Assembly: GCA_002410715.1 (NCBI GenBank)
Contig: DHOG01000118.1
Location: 14,827 to 29,390, forward strand
Origin: Ruminococcaceae bacterium UBA5396
Lineage (GTDB): Bacteria > Bacillota > Clostridia > Oscillospirales > Acutalibacteraceae
DNA: 14,564 nt
Direction: 5' to 3'
The number at the start of each line of letters is the position of its first letter. Position 1 is the first letter of the stretch. A program made the position numbers and the translations under genes. The notes below the pieces were generated by a model. The model made no database searches. It had not been told where the DNA came from and saw only the letters and a program-made list of their open reading frames with translations. Positions 8,279 through 14,564 of this stretch are shown here, piece after piece.

Positions 8279-9805
8279 ATGGATTATAAGGTAATAAACA
8301 AGGCAATCGCGGTCACCGAAACCTTGTATGACGGGTTTGACGAGCGTCCGGTCGATTGCGATTTTGTCCTGCCGGATTACTATCCAGACATTGCGGCAGT
8401 ACTCAAATGTACGCTAACACCGGTAGTTCAATCCAAGCAGCTCAGCGGCGACCGTCTCATTGTTGATGGGACGGCAATGGTTCAAGTGCTCTATCTAGAC
8501 GAGGCACGTCGGTGCGTGCGCAACTGCGAGATTACAAAACCGTTTACCAGTACTTTTTCTGTGAAATCGGGGGCCGTTAATCCTGTAATCCGTGTAACAG
8601 CGAAAACTGAATATGTCAACTGCAGGGCTGTCAGCCCGAGGCGGCTGGATGTTCACGGCGCATTTACAGTAAAATTGAAGATGACGGCTGAGGGGGGAGA
8701 AGAGGTCGTTTCGACAATTAACGGAGATACAATGTATACCCGTAAAAATGTCGTAACCTATTCTGTTCCCGTTATGTCTGCGGAAAAGAACTTTACAGTA
8801 AGCGAGGTGCTTGAGCTGGGCGAAAATCAGCCTGCAGCTGAAGTGCTGATTCGCAGCGAGTGCGTTCCGGTTTTGAGCGACTGCAAGATTATGACCAACA
8901 AAGCAATCATCAAAGGCGAGCTTCATATCAGCAACTTATATACAAGTGATGTAACAACGGGTGAAGCACGGAAAACAAGGCATGAAATCCCATTCAGTCA
9001 GATTATTGATATTGAGGGGATTGATGAGGAATGGCAGTGCGATATACGCCCCGATGTGATTTCAAGAGATATTCACATTAGTTCCAATCAAAACGGTGAG
9101 GGAAGGCTTTTAGAGGTTAATATCAAGATGACAACCGCGGTTGATTGTTACAAAACGGGAATGTGCGAAATCGTATCAGACGCCTATTCATCAAGCTGCC
9201 CTGTTATGCTGGAGAGGAAACGGATTGATACCAGTCATCTTATGGCAATTCATAGAGACGCATCTACGATTCGTGAAACCTTTGACTTGCCTTCGGATGG
9301 CGTCACCAACATTATTGATGTCTGGTGTGATGTATCGCCGATTTCCGAGCGTTGTGAGGGCGGTATTTCTCATATCGCAGGTCGTTTGATGATCTACATG
9401 CTGGCAAAGGATGGTGAAGGCATCATTTCGTTTTATGAAAGACCTGCTGATTTCAATCTGGAATATGATGATAACTGCACCAGTGTTTCTTCAGATATGG
9501 CGATAACGAGTGTAGACTATAACATGGTTGGAGCAGAGCAACTGGAAATCCGGGCGCAGATGGATGTCGTACGGCGTTGTTTCTCAGATGATAGTATGGT
9601 TGCCGTATCCTCAGTGATGGTAGATGAAAATGCTGCATTTCCAAACGAAAAAGCTGCATTAAAAATATATTATGCAAACAGCGGCGAATCCATTTGGGAG
9701 GTTGCCAAAGCTTGTCACACCTCAATGGATGCGGTAATGGAAGAAAACGCACTGAGCGGTGATGTTCTGACAAAAGATACTATGCTGCTTGTACCATTAT
9801 GTTGA
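8279..9805 (+). CDS. sipL: SpoIVA-interacting protein SipL (DUF3794/SPOCS domains plus LysM)
   Basis: A 508-residue protein with DUF3794 (SPOCS) regions at about 20-130 (CDFVLPDYYPDIAAVLK is characteristic), 165-280 and 315-425, and a C-terminal LysM domain at about 458-508 (YYANSGESIWEVAKACHTS...LVPLC). This is the architecture and length of Clostridioides difficile SipL, whose LysM domain binds SpoIVA and which is needed for coat attachment to the forespore. The stop lies 15 bases before spoIVA, so the two presumed partners are in one operon; this supports the SipL call over other DUF3794 proteins. The frame extends upstream to a GTG at 8243, but ATG 8279 is chosen because GGAGAGGAG ends 5-6 bases before it and the longer form would put the ribosome binding site inside the coding region. 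No signal peptide or membrane segment is seen, as expected for a mother-cell cytoplasmic protein. Confidence 0.9.
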   Translation: MDYKVINKAIAVTETLYDGFDERPVDCDFVLPDYYPDIAAVLKCTLTPVVQSKQLSGDRLIVDGTAMVQVLYLDEARRCVRNCEITKPFTSTFSVKSGAVNPVIRVTAKTEYVNCRAVSPRRLDVHGAFTVKLKMTAEGGEEVVSTINGDTMYTRKNVVTYSVPVMSAEKNFTVSEVLELGENQPAAEVLIRSECVPVLSDCKIMTNKAIIKGELHISNLYTSDVTTGEARKTRHEIPFSQIIDIEGIDEEWQCDIRPDVISRDIHISSNQNGEGRLLEVNIKMTTAVDCYKTGMCEIVSDAYSSSCPVMLERKRIDTSHLMAIHRDASTIRETFDLPSDGVTNIIDVWCDVSPISERCEGGISHIAGRLMIYMLAKDGEGIISFYERPADFNLEYDDNCTSVSSDMAITSVDYNMVGAEQLEIRAQMDVVRRCFSDDSMVAVSSVMVDENAAFPNEKAALKIYYANSGESIWEVAKACHTSMDAVMEENALSGDVLTKDTMLLVPLC

Positions 9806-9820
9806 AAGGAGGAATAGAGA

Positions 9821-11299
9821 ATGGAAGCAACAAATATTTACGATACGATTGCCCAGCGTACCCAGGGTGACATTTATATCGGTGTCGTCGGACCGGTACG
9901 TACAGGTAAGTCCACTTTTATAAAGCGGTTTATGGATACTCTTGTGATTCCAAACATTGATAGCAGCTACCGCCGCGAGCGTGCCAATGATGAACTGCCG
10001 CAGTCAGCGGCAGGACGTACCATCATGACGACTGAACCCAAATTCATTCCAGAGCAGGCAGTAACAATTACAATTGACGGAACGGCTACAATGAATGTCA
10101 GAATGATAGATTGTGTGGGTTACATAGTTCCGTCTTCGCTTGGTTATATTGAAGACAACGCGCCGCGTATGGTTAAAACTCCATGGTTTGAAGAAGAAAT
10201 TCCTTTTAACATGGCTGCTGAAATCGGCACACAAAAAGTGATTAATGAACATTCCACCATTGGTTTGGTTGTCACAACCGACGGAAGTATTACTGAGATT
10301 CCCCGCGAAGAATATGCTGAGGCCGAGGAGCGCGTTATCTCTGAGCTGAAGGAAATCAATAAGCCGTTTATTGTTTTATTAAATACAATAAACCCCACCT
10401 CTGCAGAAGCGGTTCAGCTGGCTAGCGAGCTTGAAATAAAATACGGAGTACCTGTCTATCCTGTAAACTGTCTTGAGATGACCGAAAATGAAATTCGCCG
10501 TATTCTTGAGAAGGTGCTATTTGAATTTCCGGTTCGGGAAATCGGAGTAGAGCTACCGAGATGGTTATCAGGGCTTGATAAGAATCATCCAATTCGTCGT
10601 GCTGTGTTTGATACCATCCGTTCTGCAGCCGAAAGAGCAACCAAGATCAGCAAGGTTTCATCCATGACCAATGAAATCGTCAATTGTGAGTATGTGGAGA
10701 ATGCTCGAATGACATCAGTTGAGCTTGGTACAGGCAGTGCGGGACTGAATGTTTCGCTCAACCCGGACCTATTCTATAAGGTGCTTGGAGAAACCACAGG
10801 GCTTGAAATCGATGGTGAAGCGTCGTTGATGTCGCATATGGTAGAGCTGGCTGCTGTCAAGAAAAAATATGATAAGGTTAAAAACGCTCTGGATGAGGTG
10901 GAGGCTACCGGATATGGGATCGTAATGCCGGCACTTGAGGAAATGATGCTTGATGAACCTGAAATCATCCGCCAGAGCGGTAGATACGGTATCAGGCTCC
11001 GCGCACAGGCCCCATCGATTCATATGCTGAAAGCCGATATCACAACTGAGGTATCCCCTATAGTTGGTTCTGAACGTCAATCAGAGGATCTTGTCAATTA
11101 TCTGCTCAGAGAATTCGAGGAAAGTCCCGGGAAGATCTGGGAGTCTAATATTTTCGGAACCTCCCTGTACGGACTAGTTAATGAAGGACTTCATAATAAG
11201 CTATATAGAATGCCGGGCGATGCCCGAATTAAGCTTAAGGAAACGGTTGAACGTATTATTAATGAAGGTTGCAGCGGCTTGATTTGCATTATTGTCTAG
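9821..11299 (+). CDS. spoIVA: Stage IV sporulation protein A, coat morphogenetic ATPase
   Basis: A 492-residue protein, the same length as the Bacillus subtilis protein as I recall it. SpoIVA hydrolyses ATP to polymerise into the basement layer of the spore coat on the forespore outer membrane. The N-terminal TRAFAC-like ATPase region carries Walker A GPVRTGKS (24-31, with K30), the family-typical RANDELPQSAAGRTIMTTEPKF (about 54-75) and a Walker B-like IDCVGYIVPS. The middle part is mostly helical. The C-terminus ends in a hydrophobic segment (CSGLICIIV), the end that docks on the membrane and SpoVM in Bacillus. The ribosome binding site AAGGAGG lies about 8 bases before the ATG. It follows sipL by 15 bases and is probably co-transcribed. 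A perfect 11-bp inverted repeat spans its stop codon. Confidence 0.97.
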   Translation: MEATNIYDTIAQRTQGDIYIGVVGPVRTGKSTFIKRFMDTLVIPNIDSSYRRERANDELPQSAAGRTIMTTEPKFIPEQAVTITIDGTATMNVRMIDCVGYIVPSSLGYIEDNAPRMVKTPWFEEEIPFNMAAEIGTQKVINEHSTIGLVVTTDGSITEIPREEYAEAEERVISELKEINKPFIVLLNTINPTSAEAVQLASELEIKYGVPVYPVNCLEMTENEIRRILEKVLFEFPVREIGVELPRWLSGLDKNHPIRRAVFDTIRSAAERATKISKVSSMTNEIVNCEYVENARMTSVELGTGSAGLNVSLNPDLFYKVLGETTGLEIDGEASLMSHMVELAAVKKKYDKVKNALDEVEATGYGIVMPALEEMMLDEPEIIRQSGRYGIRLRAQAPSIHMLKADITTEVSPIVGSERQSEDLVNYLLREFEESPGKIWESNIFGTSLYGLVNEGLHNKLYRMPGDARIKLKETVERIINEGCSGLICIIV

Positions 11300-11313
11300 C
11301 AAACAATAATGCA
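11285..11313 (+). repeat. Inverted repeat across the spoIVA stop codon
   Basis: TGCATTATTGT (11285-11295) and ACAATAATGCA (11303-11313) are perfect 11-bp complements with a 7-base loop holding the TAG stop (11297-11299). No T-run follows, so it is not a standard terminator. It could stabilise or mark the mRNA end, partly insulate the downstream gene, or be a coincidence in AT-rich DNA. Confidence 0.5.
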
Positions 11314-11369
11314 TACTGGTAACAATTAAAATGTTAGGCGATATTATTTAACAATTTTATACGCCCTTA

Positions 11370-11445
11370 GGGTGAGTTGAAATGGACAGAATGCGTGCCC
11401 CTACAAGCGTAGGGGCGCTTACCGCTGACTGAAAATTACTCACCC
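11370..11445 (+). ncRNA. Candidate structured leader upstream of the M23 gene
   Basis: The outer arms GGGTGAGT (11370-11377) and ACTCACCC (11438-11445) pair perfectly over 8 bp. Between them a GC-rich hairpin GCCCCTAC-AAGC-GTAGGGGC (11397-11416) has 8 perfect pairs plus a G-U extension. The two helices are separated by a large purine-rich internal loop (left 11378-11394, right 11419-11437). No T-run follows; instead the ribosome binding site of the M23 gene comes directly after (AAAAGGAGTG, from about 11448). Upstream, CGATATT (11339-11345) and TATACGCC (11358-11365) look loosely like sigma-E boxes but with only 12 bases between, so the promoter is uncertain. It matches no riboswitch I recognise. 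It could be a regulatory leader or a small palindromic mobile repeat; GTAGGGGC-type palindromes occur in many bacterial genomes. Confidence 0.4.
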
Positions 11446-11464
11446 CCAAAAGGAGTGAAGTAAA

Positions 11465-12406
11465 ATGCCGGAAGACAGGCGGCCACGAAGAATGCAATAC
11501 ACAAGTAAACAAAGGGAGAACAAGTCGTCCGGATGGCAACTTATTGCGGTTCAAAGTATATCTTGTGTTGTTGTCATATTGATTGTACTTCTGTTTCGTG
11601 TAATTGGGGGAAAATCTTTTACTCAGCTTCGCCAAAGCTTTAATAAAGCAATCATGAGCAATTCAATTATTGCAACATTGGCAGCATTGATTGAAGCGCC
11701 GTCAGAAGATCCGGATAAAGAGGAATCCGGTTCAAAGTCAACAACTGTAGGCAGTACAACAGTGCCAAGTGAATCCGCGACTGATAAAAGCAATCCGACC
11801 GATGAAACGTCCGGGACAACGGGAACCGAAACAACCGGGACGATTGATAAAGAGCCGCCGGGCACAGGCGCATCCGTGACAGCTTCAACAACCCTAGCAG
11901 TTACCTCCGGGACAAAAGCGACGGGCGGTAATGATATTCCGGTTTCACAAAGAAAGATACTTTATGCACCTGAAGGGGCAACATTTGTGCCAATAAAAAT
12001 CAACAGGGTGGCATGTAAGCCACTAGAAACCGGTAAGGTCACATCCTATTTTGGATACAGGAGCAACCCGACCAGCGGTGAAGAGGGCTTTCATCAGGGG
12101 CTGGATATTGCCGCAGACTATGGCACGCCGATACACTCGTTATTTTTTGGTGTTGTCAGTGAAGTAGGACAAAATAAAAGCTACGGCAATTATGTGGAGA
12201 TATATCACGGAAACGGTTTAAAGGTGCTTTATGCACACTGTTCTCAGATACTTGTAGGTGAGGATGCTGTAATACGTGCGGGCGAGGTCGTGGCCCGAAT
12301 GGGATCGACCGGAGATTCTACCGGCCCGCATCTACATGTAGAAGTGACATTAAATGGGACAGCGTATGATCCATCCGGCGTCATACAGATAAAAGATTAT
12401 GTTTAA
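11465..12406 (+). CDS. Membrane-anchored LytM/M23 peptidase-domain protein, probable SpoIVFA counterpart
   Basis: A 313-residue protein. A basic N-terminus (RRPRR) leads to one membrane segment (about 24-46), then a long low-complexity linker rich in T, S, G and P (about 78-158) and a C-terminal LytM/M23 domain (about 185-305). The domain keeps the full metal and catalytic set: H210 and D214 (FHQGLD), H258 (YAHCS) and H289/H291 (HLH). It could therefore be an active peptidoglycan endopeptidase. The ribosome binding site AAAGGAGTG lies about 7 bases upstream of the ATG. The next gene, an M50 protease, starts inside its last codons; this pairing and order match spoIVFA-spoIVFB, where SpoIVFA carries a LytM domain and holds the protease inactive. 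SpoIVFA is not normally known as an enzyme, so the intact site is notable. Alternative: a SpoIIQ-like or general cell-wall hydrolase. Confidence 0.7.
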   Translation: MPEDRRPRRMQYTSKQRENKSSGWQLIAVQSISCVVVILIVLLFRVIGGKSFTQLRQSFNKAIMSNSIIATLAALIEAPSEDPDKEESGSKSTTVGSTTVPSESATDKSNPTDETSGTTGTETTGTIDKEPPGTGASVTASTTLAVTSGTKATGGNDIPVSQRKILYAPEGATFVPIKINRVACKPLETGKVTSYFGYRSNPTSGEEGFHQGLDIAADYGTPIHSLFFGVVSEVGQNKSYGNYVEIYHGNGLKVLYAHCSQILVGEDAVIRAGEVVARMGSTGDSTGPHLHVEVTLNGTAYDPSGVIQIKDYV

Positions 12407-13001
12407 AATTATCGTTTCGGATATAGAATTTCGGTTGGGTATTCTGTTTCCGGCAGCCCTTGTGATTATTTTTACAATCGACAAAACTGGTATTCCGGCT
12501 TGGTGCGTGGCAGCCTCAGCCATGCACGAAGCCGGACATTTTGTGACTATGTATTTATTTGGGTGCAAGCCGTCCCTTGTAAGTATCGGCTTTTTTGGTA
12601 TAAGAGTAGAGCAGAATGTAAACAGACGTGTTGGTTATTTTAAAAATATACTGATCTCACTATCGGGTCCCGCTATCAATCTTATATCATTTATGGTGTT
12701 ATGGATTACAACCGGGATAAACATTGCTGCGGTTGTTCATTTCATTATAGCAGTTTTAAACCTGCTTCCGATTGAACCGCTGGATGGCGGTCAGGCGTTG
12801 TATTATCTGCTTGCAGCGTATATAGGTGAAGAACGCGCCGAGTCTATCTGTCTTGGTGTTTCGATTTTTATTTTAATACCGCTTGTTACAATCGGATTTT
12901 TTCTTTTAATACGAAGTGGATATAATTTTACGCTACTTGTTGTCAGTATTTATCTAGGACTCTTATTGATGTTGAAGCGAAGATGTGAAAAAGATTCATA
13001 A
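12399..13001 (+). CDS. M50 site-2 protease, SpoIVFB-like
   Basis: A 200-residue polytopic membrane zinc protease. The zinc motif HEAGH is at 43-47, the same positions I recall for Bacillus SpoIVFB. The second conserved motif NLLPIEPLDGG (121-131) supplies the Asp ligand D129. About five to six hydrophobic segments are visible (about 11-26, 32-52, 84-104, 107-126, 152-171 and 174-191). SpoIVFB cleaves pro-sigma-K in the outer forespore membrane. The Bacillus protein is about 288 residues and carries a C-terminal CBS domain; here the protein ends just after the last membrane segment with a short basic tail, so no CBS domain is present. The ATG overlaps the end of the M23 gene (ATG 12399, stop of the upstream gene 12404-12406) and has only a weak Shine-Dalgarno, so translational coupling is likely. 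Whether the substrate is sigma-K is inference from position. Confidence 0.8.
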   Translation: MFKIIVSDIEFRLGILFPAALVIIFTIDKTGIPAWCVAASAMHEAGHFVTMYLFGCKPSLVSIGFFGIRVEQNVNRRVGYFKNILISLSGPAINLISFMVLWITTGINIAAVVHFIIAVLNLLPIEPLDGGQALYYLLAAYIGEERAESICLGVSIFILIPLVTIGFFLLIRSGYNFTLLVVSIYLGLLLMLKRRCEKDS

Positions 13002-13004
13002 TAA

Positions 13005-13020
13005 TTACCTTGCAAGGTAA
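13005..13020. repeat. Perfect 16-bp palindrome
   Basis: TTACCTTGCAAGGTAA is self-complementary and lies between the SpoIVFB-like stop and the terminator stem, just beyond the 3' end of the metalloregulator gene. It could be a protein-binding site; no function can be assigned. Its last two bases are the foot of the terminator hairpin. Confidence 0.5.
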
Positions 13021-13063
13021 AACCACTTGCGAACCGCTACCTATGGTTCGAAAGTGGTTTTTT
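13019..13063. terminator. Probably bidirectional terminator between convergent genes
   Basis: The arms AAAACCACTT-g-CGAACC (13019-13035) and GGTTCG-a-AAGTGGTTTT (13045-13061) pair over 16 bp with one mismatch and a 9-base loop. Plus-strand transcripts meet six T (13058-13063). Minus-strand transcripts, read in reverse, leave the stem into TTTT. It sits between the spoIVFB-like gene and the convergent regulator gene. Confidence 0.88.
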
Positions 13064-13101
13064 AGTACAAATATATGTCAGCACCTGGCTGTGGCAAGAC
13101 A

Positions 13102-13539
13102 TTATTCTTTTGTTTTGTGAGCCTTTAGTATTTTTAAAGCCTTCTTCAAATTATATATTGTTCTTTCATCTAAAAAGTGTTCTATTTTTTCAACCTGTTT
13201 CAGCTCGCTGTTTGAATTGTTTATAAAGCATAGAAAATCCATCAGCACATCATGCCGATACAGCAGGTAATCTCCAAAAGCAGTTCCCTTTTCAGTTGGC
13301 TTGATATACCCGTATTTTTCAAAACTGATAAGCCCCTTATTGCTTAGTTGACTTACCATTTTTGAAGCAGAGGAGGGCTTGACGTTTAACTTCCTTGCTA
13401 AATCATTTACTCTGACAAGCGGCTGAGTTTTCAGCGTTCTATATATCATTTCAAGATAATCTTCCATGGAAGCGGTTATCTGTGGTTTATCGGTCAGCTG
13501 ATAGCCTTTCAAGGTACGGAAATCAGAACTGTTATCCAT
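13102..13539 (-). CDS. DtxR/MntR-family metal-dependent transcriptional regulator
   Basis: A 145-residue regulator with a winged helix-turn-helix (about 22-88; the recognition-helix region KPSSASKMVSQLSNKGLI) and a helical dimerisation and metal-binding domain (about 89-145). Residues aligning with the MntR metal ligands are present: D27 and E30 (MEDYLE), H96 (YRHDVLMDFL), E117, E120 and H121 (EKIEH). The C-terminal SH3-like domain of DtxR/IdeR is absent, as in MntR. The protein has an N-terminal extension of about 20 residues before the usual SMEDYLE start. The ribosome binding site AAAGGA lies about 11 bases before the ATG. The gene is divergent from feoAB, so it most likely represses iron(II) uptake when metal is plentiful; whether it senses Fe2+ or Mn2+ cannot be read from this. 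Termination is at the shared terminator downstream. Confidence 0.88.
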   Translation of the reverse strand: MDNSSDFRTLKGYQLTDKPQITASMEDYLEMIYRTLKTQPLVRVNDLARKLNVKPSSASKMVSQLSNKGLISFEKYGYIKPTEKGTAFGDYLLYRHDVLMDFLCFINNSNSELKQVEKIEHFLDERTIYNLKKALKILKAHKTKE

Positions 13540-13601
13540 TTATATAGTTATCCTTTCCATTATGCAGGTTTGTACATATCCGATGTAGCAAGGGGGTGTG
13601 T

Positions 13602-13666
13602 TTGACCATATAATGTCAACAAGGAAATAAAGTTTCCTTAGACTAAATATATTAATACTTATTTAG
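13602..13666. promoter_or_regulatory. Dyad-rich control region between the metalloregulator and feoA
   Basis: Three inverted repeats lie in tandem. TTGAC-8-GTCAA (13602-13619) encloses a TATAAT (13609-13614). AAGGAAATAAAGTTTCCTT (13621-13639) is a perfect 7-5-7 dyad. CTAAATA-10-TATTTAG (13643-13666) ends at the feoA ribosome binding site. If TATAAT serves as the feoA -10 box, the start point falls near 13621, so the middle dyad would cover +1 to +19, where a repressor is expected to sit. The matching -35 (TAGCAA, 13586-13591) is poor. The DtxR-family regulator encoded next door is the obvious candidate to bind. Which dyad it recognises is unknown. Confidence 0.45.
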
Positions 13667-13680
13667 GGGAGTAAGATTTT

Positions 13681-13911
13681 ATGAATGGAATATATTCTTT
13701 AAGTGACTTAAAGAATGGACAGATCGCAAAAGTAAGGAAGCTGCTGACAACCGGAAGTATGCGAAGAAGATTGCAGGATATCGGACTTATAGAAGGTACA
13801 GAAGTCGAGTGTGTACAGAAAAGTCCAAGCGGAGATCCCATTGCTTACTTAATTAGGGGTGCAGTCATCGCACTACGGTCGGAAGATTCATCCAAGGTTT
13901 TAGTATCATAA
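13681..13911 (+). CDS. feoA: Ferrous iron transport protein A (FeoA)
   Basis: A 76-residue cytoplasmic protein with the FeoA SH3-like fold. Typical features are the N-terminal LSDLKNGQIAKV, then MRRRLQDIGLIEGTEVE and the closing IRGAVIALRSEDSSKVLV. FeoA partners FeoB in Fe(II) uptake and probably modulates its GTPase. The ribosome binding site AGGGGAG at 13665-13671 lies 9 bases before the ATG. The feoB start lies 181 bases downstream, an unusually wide gap for these genes, and that gap holds a strong hairpin. Expression is probably iron-controlled through the dyads upstream. Length is normal for the family. Confidence 0.95.
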   Translation: MNGIYSLSDLKNGQIAKVRKLLTTGSMRRRLQDIGLIEGTEVECVQKSPSGDPIAYLIRGAVIALRSEDSSKVLVS

Positions 13912-13949
13912 CTTCAAACATGGGTTTGGATGAGTATTTGATAATAATA

Positions 13950-13991
13950 TCTATAGTCCTTTCCGAGTTTTATGCCTGGAAAGGACATAGA
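13950..13991 (+). repeat. Stem-loop between feoA and feoB
   Basis: GTCCTTTCC (13956-13964) and GGAAAGGAC (13978-13986) pair perfectly. After a one-base bulge, TCTAT and ATAGA extend the stem to 14 bp, with a 13-base loop. No T-run follows, so it is not a typical terminator. A processing or stabilising element that sets the feoA to feoB ratio is plausible. A 47-codon open frame (13920-14063) overlaps it but has no ribosome binding site and is not called. Confidence 0.5.
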
Positions 13992-14092
13992 ATCTATATA
14001 GAAAATGGGCTACTCCAAGAAATAATGGAATTGTTTTTATTTATCAATGCTGCTCATCCTTAAATATATTCAACTTATAAGAGGTGGTTTAT

Positions 14093-14564
14093 TTGGGCCT
14101 GACATATAATTCAATGGGCATAAAATCAGTTGATACCGGTTTGGTTATAAAGAAAATAATTCCTAATGATAAGGTGATCGCACTGGCGGGGAACCCAAAT
14201 GTCGGTAAAAGCACGGTGTTTAATAATCTTACGGGACTAAATCAGCATACAGGGAATTGGCCCGGTAAAACGGTAACAAACGCACAGGGAATTTGCCGCT
14301 TTCATAACGAGAACTATGTGATGGTCGATATACCGGGTACCTATTCCTTAATGGCACATTCGGTGGAGGAGGAGATAGCAAGGGATTTTATCTGCTTTGG
14401 AAATCCTGATGCTGTAGTTGTAGTCTGTGATGCGACATGCCTTGAAAGAAACCTCAATCTTGTATTACAAACCATAGAAATAACAGAGAAAGTTGTGGTT
14501 TGCGTTAATCTTATGGATGAAGCCAGAAGAAAGAACATAACAATAAATTTGAACCTGCTATCAG
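14093..14564 (+). CDS. feoB: Ferrous iron transporter FeoB, N-terminal part (runs off the window)
   Basis: The first 157 codons of FeoB, covering most of the cytoplasmic G domain; the GDI region and membrane channel lie beyond the window. Motifs seen are G1 GNPNVGKST (about 31-39), the switch region [11 protein letters not shown] containing the G2 Thr, G3 DIPGTYS and G4 NLMDE. FeoB is the GTPase-linked Fe(II) permease of the cytoplasmic membrane. The start is taken as TTG 14093 because AGGTG at 14082-14086 precedes it by 6 bases and the resulting N-terminus ([11 protein letters not shown]...) resembles clostridial FeoB proteins as I recall them. The alternative ATG at 14114 would be seven residues shorter and lacks a ribosome binding site. 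No defect is seen in the visible part. Confidence 0.95.
   Translation, partial: MGLTYNSMGIKSVDTGLVIKKIIPNDKVIALAGNPNVGKSTVFNNLTGLNQHTGNWPGKTVTNAQGICRFHNENYVMVDIPGTYSLMAHSVEEEIARDFICFGNPDAVVVVCDATCLERNLNLVLQTIEITEKVVVCVNLMDEARRKNITINLNLLS

Noticed and set aside
11357-11891. Minus-strand frames opposite the M23 gene, including its Thr/Gly-rich linker
   Set aside because: They are low-complexity shadows antisense to a clear membrane-linked M23 protein.
13602-13614. TTGACC followed by TATAAT as a promoter
   Set aside because: The two boxes are only one base apart, so they cannot be the -35 and -10 of the same promoter.
13920-14063. 47-codon open frame between feoA and feoB
   Set aside because: No Shine-Dalgarno precedes the ATG, and the frame is largely occupied by a stem-loop. 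No family was recognised. Kept only as part of a finding.

Overview
The window looks like a chromosomal segment of an endospore-forming, anaerobic member of the Clostridia (Firmicutes). The evidence is the density of sporulation genes (spoVM, yunB, sipL, spoIVA, and a spoIVFA/spoIVFB-like pair), a PASTA-type Ser/Thr kinase followed by rsgA and thiN, an NAD-dependent DNA ligase, and a clostridial-type feoAB iron(II) system with a DtxR/MntR-family regulator. SipL is known from clostridia such as Clostridioides difficile rather than from Bacillus. AGGAGG-type ribosome binding sites, several GTG and TTG starts, and AT-rich intergenic DNA with intrinsic terminators fit this. Species-level placement is not possible by eye.

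Layout. (1) 1-3234, plus strand: the 3' part of the prkC-like kinase gene, rsgA, thiN, a small membrane-protein gene not in the supplied ORF calls, and the 29-codon spoVM, closed by a strong terminator. The rpe gene that often sits between rsgA and thiN is absent. (2) 3346-3981: yunB. (3) 4015-6316: a good sigma-A promoter, a leader with a predicted three-way-junction RNA, ligA, and a long terminator hairpin. (4) 6436-8079, minus strand: an exported, membrane-anchored PIG-L/LmbE-type deacetylase with Thr-rich linkers. (5) 8279-13001, plus strand: a spore-assembly cluster, sipL-spoIVA, then after a structured leader a LytM/M23 protein (spoIVFA-like) overlapping an M50 site-2 protease (spoIVFB-like), closed by a probably bidirectional terminator. 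(6) 13102-14564: a DtxR/MntR-family regulator (minus) divergent from feoA and the start of feoB (plus), with several dyads between them.

How the genes fit together. SpoVM, SpoIVA and SipL are known or expected partners in building the coat basement layer on the forespore outer membrane, and all three lie within about 8 kb here. The SpoIVFA/SpoIVFB-like pair downstream of spoIVA would act in the same membrane, possibly in pro-sigma-K processing. The kinase, rsgA, thiN and ligA are housekeeping functions. The feo locus is a separate metal-uptake module.

The least expected signals are two structured 5' leaders (before ligA and before the M23 gene), the small membrane-protein ORF directly before spoVM, and the dyads around the feo locus. 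No CRISPR array, tRNA, rRNA or intact mobile element was seen. No intergenic gap exceeds 300 bases.
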